This document shows, one piece after another, positions 6,810 through 10,500 of a DNA stretch of 10,500 nucleotides (its first letter is position 1; every line of letters begins with the position of its first letter). This DNA comes from an uncultured Leucobacter sp. GTDB lineage: Bacteria; Actinomycetota; Actinomycetes; Actinomycetales; Microbacteriaceae. The stretch is taken from contig CAMFIY010000071.1 of NCBI GenBank assembly GCA_945952575.1, positions 1-10,500 on the forward strand, written 5' to 3'. The notes beneath the pieces were generated by a model that was not told the DNA's origin, searched no databases, and saw only the letters and a list, made by a program, of their open reading frames with translations. A program made the position numbers and the translations under genes.

Positions 6810-7544
6810 TCACTCCGCGGCGAGCAGCTTGGACACCGCCTCGCCGGTGTCCAGGATGTGGTGCCGCTGGATCTCGGCCGCGCCGGCCGCGTCCCGCTGC
6901 TCGATGCGATCGAGCAGCTCCCGCTCCACGCTCACCCAGTCCGACCCGAGGCGATCCTCCACCATGGCGAAGTAGAAGCGGGCCCGCTTCTCGAGCGCGG
7001 CCGCGAGGCCGGCCAGCACCGTGTTGTCGCACGCCTGTCGGATCGCCTGGTTGAACTCGACGCTCGCGCTCGCCGTCGCCTCGGAGTCGCCCTCGTCCGC
7101 GGCCGCCCGACCCAGGCGCACGATGCGCCGCATCCGCAGCAGGTCGTCGTCGTCCCGTCGCTCCGCCGCCAGCTCGGCGATGTGCGCCTCGATCCCGGCC
7201 CGCGTCTCGAACAGTTCGCGCAGCTCGGTCATCGAGCGGTCGCGCACGTAGACGCCGTAGCGCGGGCGGATCTCGACCCAGCCCGCCTCGTGCAGCGAAC
7301 GCAGCGCCTCACGGACCGGGATGCGGCTGACCCCGAAGCTGGTGGCGATCTCATCCGCGTGGAGCCGGGAGGTCGGCGCGTAGTCGCCGTGGATGATGGC
7401 CTCCTCGAGCAGGCCGTGGATCTGCGCCGTGAGCGTCTCGCCGTTGAGCTGGCTCTTGCCGCGCCGGAGGTGGTTGGGGTTCGGCGGCGTGTTCTCGTCC
7501 TGGAGGGGCACGTCATCGCCTTTCTGTGTCATCGCAGTGTTCAT
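6810..7544 (-). CDS. FadR-subfamily GntR regulator with degenerate FCD metal site
   Basis: The product is 244 aa. After a polar N-terminal tail (about 1-35) comes a GntR winged helix (about 37-100) containing LHADEIATSFGVSRIPVREAL and the wing RPRYGVYV. An FCD-type helical domain follows (about 106-241). Compared with the other regulator here (D151, H155, H199, H221), the equivalent positions are S161, N165, E207 and H229, so only one metal ligand survives. The effector may bind without metal. The gene is downstream of the M20 gene on the same strand, 51 nt away, and likely belongs to that operon as its local regulator. The start is uncertain: ATG 7544 and in-frame ATG 7532 both lack a good Shine-Dalgarno. 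Confidence 0.9.
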   Translation of the reverse strand: MNTAMTQKGDDVPLQDENTPPNPNHLRRGKSQLNGETLTAQIHGLLEEAIIHGDYAPTSRLHADEIATSFGVSRIPVREALRSLHEAGWVEIRPRYGVYVRDRSMTELRELFETRAGIEAHIAELAAERRDDDDLLRMRRIVRLGRAAADEGDSEATASASVEFNQAIRQACDNTVLAGLAAALEKRARFYFAMVEDRLGSDWVSVERELLDRIEQRDAAGAAEIQRHHILDTGEAVSKLLAAE

Positions 7545-7591
7545 GCTGGTGTCGAACTCGGCTGAGGCCAGGGATGAGCGGCCGTGCGACT

Positions 7592-7598
7592 ATTGTTA
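7592..7598 (-). promoter_or_regulatory. Possible -10 box for the second regulator gene
   Basis: On the minus strand TAACAAT resembles a -10 element and overlaps the TAA stop of the M20 gene. A 10-bp palindrome TTCCGCGGAA (7605-7614) lies just upstream inside the M20 gene end. A promoter here would let the regulator be made independently. No good -35 is seen. Confidence 0.25.
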
Positions 7599-8831
7599 TC
7601 CCTTTTCCGCGGAATCGAGGAATCGGACCGCCGCCGCTGCGAACAGCGCGGCGCAGCGCAGGACCTCGTCCTCCTCCGCGTAGTCGTCCACGCCGGAGGA
7701 GAAACCGGGTTGCGGCCCGAAGCACAGGGTGGGGACGCCGCGCAGGCGCCATCGACTGCCATCGCTCGCGGGGAGCCGGATCGCGAGCTCCTGTTCCGGG
7801 GTGCCGAGGGCCGCTGCCGCTGCCGCCCAGGCCCGGCCGAGCGGGGTGTCGTAGGAGGTCCAGTTCGGGTCCCAGCCCTTGATCCGCCTGACCGTGACGC
7901 CATCGACCGAGTCCGCGAGACGGCGGACCGCGTCTTCGGCCTCGTCGATCGTCATCCCCGGCGGCACGCGCAGGTCGATGCCGGCCGTGCCCGTGACCGC
8001 CACCTGCCCGATGAAGCTGCCCGCGGCGATCGTGCCGACGTTGGCGGTCAGCTCGAAGCCTGGGTCGTCGGGCGGGAAGAGCCCCCGCAGTTCCTCGGGC
8101 GCCTCGGTCCGCAGCCCGTTCAACCGGTCGATGCGGCCGATCACCTCGGCGAGCCGGGCGGTCGCCGAGCCCAGCCGCGTCACCGAGGAGGAGTGGCCCG
8201 CGATCCCCGTCGCCGAGAGCTCGAGCCACAGCACCCCCTTCTCGGCGATGGAGAGCCGCTTGAAGCCGGGCCCCTCGCCGCAGAGCAGTCCATCGCCGAC
8301 GAGGTCCGGCAGCGCCCGCAGCAGGTGGGCGGCGCCGTGCTCGCCGAACACCACCTCGTCGCTCACGGCGGTGAGGGTCACGCGCCCGCACCAGGCCTCC
8401 GGGTGCAGGCGGAGCAGGTCGAGCGCGTGGACCGCGGCGGCGACCGAACCCTTCATGTTGCCCATGCCGAGGCCGTAGAGGCGCCCCTCCTTCCGGGTCA
8501 GCTCGTAGGGCGGCACCGTCCAGGCGCTCTCGTCGCCGGGCGGCATCGTGTCCAGGTGCACGTTGATCACGAGGTGGGGGCCGGGGCGGCCGCTGTCGAG
8601 CTCGGTCAGCACCGAGGGCATCGTCTCGACCAGCCGTTCGAGCCGCGGCGAGAAGCCGCGGCTCTCGAGCTCGGCGGCGACGACCGCGGCCACCTCGCGG
8701 GTGTCGCCCGGCGGGTTGACGCTCCGTGCGGCCACGAGATCGGCGGAGAGCCGGACGATCTCCTCGCGTCGCTCCTCGATCTGCCGGCGGAACGACGCCG
8801 CGAGGCCCTCGAAGTCGGGAATGCCGCTCAT
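7596..8831 (-). CDS. M20 (ArgE/DapE/carboxypeptidase G2) family protein with altered metal site
   Basis: The length (411 aa) and architecture match M20 di-zinc amidohydrolases that cleave peptides or N-acyl amino acids. H92 and D94 in NVHLDTMPPG, GRLYGLGMGNMKGSVAA (117-132), the acidic segment SDEV (157-160), CGEGPG (184-189) and the lid-domain histidine in IAGHSSS (H213) place it clearly. However, the bridging Asp of the usual D-M-K-G motif is N125 (codon AAC). The second Glu of the usual Glu-Glu pair is V160 (codon GTG) after E159. The C-terminal ligand His (usually H-T-P-D-E-Y) is replaced in GFSSGVDDY (376-384). H92 and E186 remain. It may be a divergent one-metal enzyme, a non-catalytic binding protein or an inactive relic; the frame is intact. 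ATGA couples it to the upstream GGT-family gene, and AGGAG (8836-8840 on the complement) sits 4 nt before the ATG. Confidence 0.9.
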   Translation of the reverse strand: MSGIPDFEGLAASFRRQIEERREEIVRLSADLVAARSVNPPGDTREVAAVVAAELESRGFSPRLERLVETMPSVLTELDSGRPGPHLVINVHLDTMPPGDESAWTVPPYELTRKEGRLYGLGMGNMKGSVAAAVHALDLLRLHPEAWCGRVTLTAVSDEVVFGEHGAAHLLRALPDLVGDGLLCGEGPGFKRLSIAEKGVLWLELSATGIAGHSSSVTRLGSATARLAEVIGRIDRLNGLRTEAPEELRGLFPPDDPGFELTANVGTIAAGSFIGQVAVTGTAGIDLRVPPGMTIDEAEDAVRRLADSVDGVTVRRIKGWDPNWTSYDTPLGRAWAAAAAALGTPEQELAIRLPASDGSRWRLRGVPTLCFGPQPGFSSGVDDYAEEDEVLRCAALFAAAAVRFLDSAEKG

Positions 8832-10315
8832 GCTGCTCCTGTCGTGACGAGGCGGCGCCAGTCGGACGTCGCGCTGGGAATGCCGCCGTGCGTCCCGGCC
8901 GAGACGACCGCGCCGAAGATGTCGTCGCCCGGCTCGAGCAGGCGGAGGCGGTGGCCCCGCGCCCGCAGATCCTCGATATCGGGATGGTCGCTCTCGATGA
9001 GCAGTTCGCCGTTCTGGCTCCGCCAGCGCGGCGCGCGGATCGCGTCCGGCAGCGCCTCGGCGCCGAAGCGCACGCGGGCGAGCACCTGGAGCAGGGTCTG
9101 CACCTGGCCGTCGGCCCCGGGGGTGGCGACGGCCAGTGCGTCGCCGCCCGGCCCGACGAGCATCGCGGGCGCCAGCGTGTGGACCGGGCGCTTGCCCGGC
9201 CCCGGCGCGTTCGCGCCCGAGGTGAAGCCGCCCGCACGGTTGTTGAGCACGATGCCGAGCTCGGGCACGAAGACGCCGGATCCGAAGTCGTCGAAGACGC
9301 TGACGAGCGACGAGACCACCAGCCCGTCGGCGTCGGAGGCGGCTACCCCGGCCGTGTGCAGATAGGCCCGCGGTCCGCCGCGGTGCTGCGCGAGCTCGAG
9401 GTCGACCTCGAGCGGCAGGTCGAGCAGCGCGGCGCCGCGCGCTGCATCGTCGCGGTGCGCGAAGGCGGCCTCCGTCGCCTCGACGAGCGCGTGCTGCAGT
9501 CTGCCGGTGTTCATGCTGCCGGCGTTCCGGTCGAGCCAGTGCGCGGCCATCGCGAGCAGGACGCCCTGGGTCGGTGAGGGCTGCACGCAGAGGGTCGCCC
9601 CCTGCCAGTCCGTCGTCACCGGATCCGACTCGACGGTCCGATGCTCGGCGAGATCCTCGATCGCGAGCGCGCCGCCGTGCGTGCGCACCGCCCGGACCAG
9701 GGCTTCGGCCGCGGCGCCGGTGTAGAACGCCGCGCTCCCGGCGACGGCGACCGCTTCGAGCAGTGCGGCGAGTTCGGGCTGGATCCAGAGTTCGCCCTCG
9801 CTCAGCCCGAGGAGCTCCCAGGGCGCCGCTCCGAAGCGCGAGATGCGCTCACGCTGATACTGCACCGCGCTCCGGAGGCCGGCGTCGATCCGATAGCCGG
9901 TCCGCGCGATGCCGACGGCCGGGCGCAGGATCTCGGCGAGGGGCAGCCGGCCGAACCGCCGGTGGGCGGTCAGCCAGGCGTCCACGATTCCCGGCACGGT
10001 GACCGATCCGCCGCCTTCGCTCGGGTAGGCGGGAAGGGGCTGGATCGGGCTCCGCCCGGCTCCGCCGATGGCCGAGACGCCGCCCGCCGCCCGCACCAGG
10101 GCGAGCATGTCGCCGCCGAGGCCGGCGGCCTGCGGCATGACCGTGCAGATGACGGCTTGCGCGGCGATGGCCGCGTCGAGCGCGTTGCCCCCGGAAGCGA
10201 GTATCGCGACTCCGGCCTCGACCGCCAGGGGATGACCGGCGGAGATCGCGCCGCGCTCGCCCGTCGCCGACGATCCGTTCGTTCGCCGCGCCCTCTGCTG
10301 CCCGTCCGCTGCCAC
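8828..10315 (-). CDS. Gamma-glutamyltransferase-family Ntn hydrolase (second paralogue)
   Basis: This is 495 aa from the GTG at 10315. The autoprocessing and nucleophilic Thr is T321 in YLHTAGVAASDADG (codon 9355-9353), giving subunits of about 320 and 175 aa. GERGAISAGHPLAVEAG, GGNALDAAIAAQAV, GLGGDMLALV and FGSGVFVPELGIVLNNR are family blocks also seen in the other paralogue. No signal peptide is apparent. Gamma-glutamyl pocket positions of E. coli GGT are replaced: Arg114 by A86, Asp433 by G363, Ser462/463 by H379/T380, and Gly483-Gly484 by G400-A401. The two paralogues are clearly diverged, so this is not a recent duplication. The start is uncertain. An ATG at 10375 adds 20 Arg/Pro/Gly-rich residues; the GTG has AGAGG 8 nt upstream and fits the family's N-terminus better. 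The gene leads a minus-strand operon with the M20 and regulator genes. Confidence 0.88.
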   Translation of the reverse strand: MAADGQQRARRTNGSSATGERGAISAGHPLAVEAGVAILASGGNALDAAIAAQAVICTVMPQAAGLGGDMLALVRAAGGVSAIGGAGRSPIQPLPAYPSEGGGSVTVPGIVDAWLTAHRRFGRLPLAEILRPAVGIARTGYRIDAGLRSAVQYQRERISRFGAAPWELLGLSEGELWIQPELAALLEAVAVAGSAAFYTGAAAEALVRAVRTHGGALAIEDLAEHRTVESDPVTTDWQGATLCVQPSPTQGVLLAMAAHWLDRNAGSMNTGRLQHALVEATEAAFAHRDDAARGAALLDLPLEVDLELAQHRGGPRAYLHTAGVAASDADGLVVSSLVSVFDDFGSGVFVPELGIVLNNRAGGFTSGANAPGPGKRPVHTLAPAMLVGPGGDALAVATPGADGQVQTLLQVLARVRFGAEALPDAIRAPRWRSQNGELLIESDHPDIEDLRARGHRLRLLEPGDDIFGAVVSAGTHGGIPSATSDWRRLVTTGAA

Positions 10316-10383
10316 CGCGCCTGCCTCTCGCCTCCGGTCCGCCGGGCCGCGCCCGGTTCGGCGAGGGGGTTGCATCCTCGCAC

Positions 10384-10405
10384 TAAATAATTTATAAAAG
10401 ATTTA
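10384..10405 (-). promoter_or_regulatory. AT-rich palindromic tract, probable promoter/operator of the second GGT operon
   Basis: Twenty-one of these 22 bases are A or T in an otherwise very GC-rich region. It contains the perfect inverted repeat TAAAT-A-ATTTA (10384-10394) and the overlapping 8-bp palindrome TTTATAAA (10391-10398). On the minus strand TATAAA (10396-10391) is a good -10 candidate for the downstream operon; no clear -35 precedes it. Palindromes over a -10 suit a repressor site, and the FadR-type regulator at the end of the same operon is the obvious candidate binder. Confidence 0.5.
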
Positions 10406-10425
10406 CGCCCTCCGCCAGTAGGGCG
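10406..10425 (-). terminator. Hairpin followed by T-rich sequence on the minus strand
   Basis: CGCCCT (10406-10411) pairs with AGGGCG (10420-10425) across an 8-nt loop. Read on the minus strand, the stem runs straight into TAAATCTTTT, which resembles an intrinsic terminator. It could end a leftward gene lying beyond the window, or be part of the regulatory region. A second GC stem, GGCCCG/CGGGCC (10453-10466, 2-nt loop), lies further right. I see no convincing gene in 10376-10500. Confidence 0.4.
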
Positions 10426-10500
10426 GGAAACATCGTCGTTGCGCCGCAGCGAGGCCCGCTCGGGCCGACCGCCCACACATCACCTCGCACAGATTCAAGG

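Noticed and set aside
7591..7600. GGATAACAAT on the minus strand resembling part of the lac operator
   Set aside because: It spans the last codon and stop of the M20 gene. It has no symmetric half, and lac-type regulation is not suggested by either GntR regulator.
7584..9365. A plus-strand open frame of 593 codons across the M20 and second GGT genes
   Set aside because: It lies opposite two genes with clear family motifs, and the translation is Arg/Gly/Pro-rich without motifs.
1..10500. CRISPR arrays, tRNA/rRNA genes, insertion sequences or transposases
   Set aside because: No regularly spaced repeats, no tRNA-like cloverleaf noticed in the short gaps, and no transposase motifs or flanking terminal repeats. 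Nearly all sequence is accounted for by the nine genes.

Overview
The window is GC-rich throughout. It has dense, tightly packed genes and long antisense open frames that are artefacts of composition. With FadR-type GntR regulators and an actinobacterial-style leaderless start at pyrE, this points to an actinomycete. Microbacteriaceae (Leucobacter/Microbacterium-like) is my best guess, but the sequence does not prove the family.

Layout. The left edge holds the ATPase of a dipeptide/oligopeptide ABC transporter (5-829, +), followed by a GC hairpin. Next comes a co-directional set: a FadR/FCD regulator (910-1653), a gamma-glutamyltransferase-family Ntn hydrolase sharing an ATGA overlap with it (1650-3212), and a TauE/SafE-type membrane exporter (3267-4049). 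pyrE (4101-4655) follows with its own apparent leaderless promoter. A large amidase-signature enzyme with a C-terminal extension (4730-6778) completes the plus-strand block. A 31-bp convergent gap with a perfect hairpin then separates it from a minus-strand set. In transcription order that set is a second GGT-family enzyme (10315 to 8828), an M20-fold protein overlapping it by ATGA (8831 to 7596), and a second FadR-type regulator (7544 to 6810). The 125 bp right of the second GGT gene contain a strikingly AT-rich palindromic tract and a GC hairpin. They look like a promoter/operator and perhaps the terminator of a gene beyond the window.

How it may work together (inference). Apart from pyrE, the genes suit uptake and breakdown of peptide-like or amide-containing compounds: an importer ATPase, two GGT-family N-terminal nucleophile hydrolases, an amidase, an M20-type protein, an exporter and two metabolite-responsive repressor-type regulators. 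The two GGT-family proteins have the autoprocessing threonine. Both lack most residues that classical GGT uses to hold the gamma-glutamyl group, so their substrate may not be glutathione or a gamma-glutamyl peptide.

The most unusual points are these. The M20 protein lacks three of the five expected metal ligands. Both GGT paralogues have a rewritten substrate pocket. The amidase has a rewritten oxyanion loop but a perfectly spaced Lys/Ser/Ser triad. The second regulator has lost the FCD metal site that the first one keeps.
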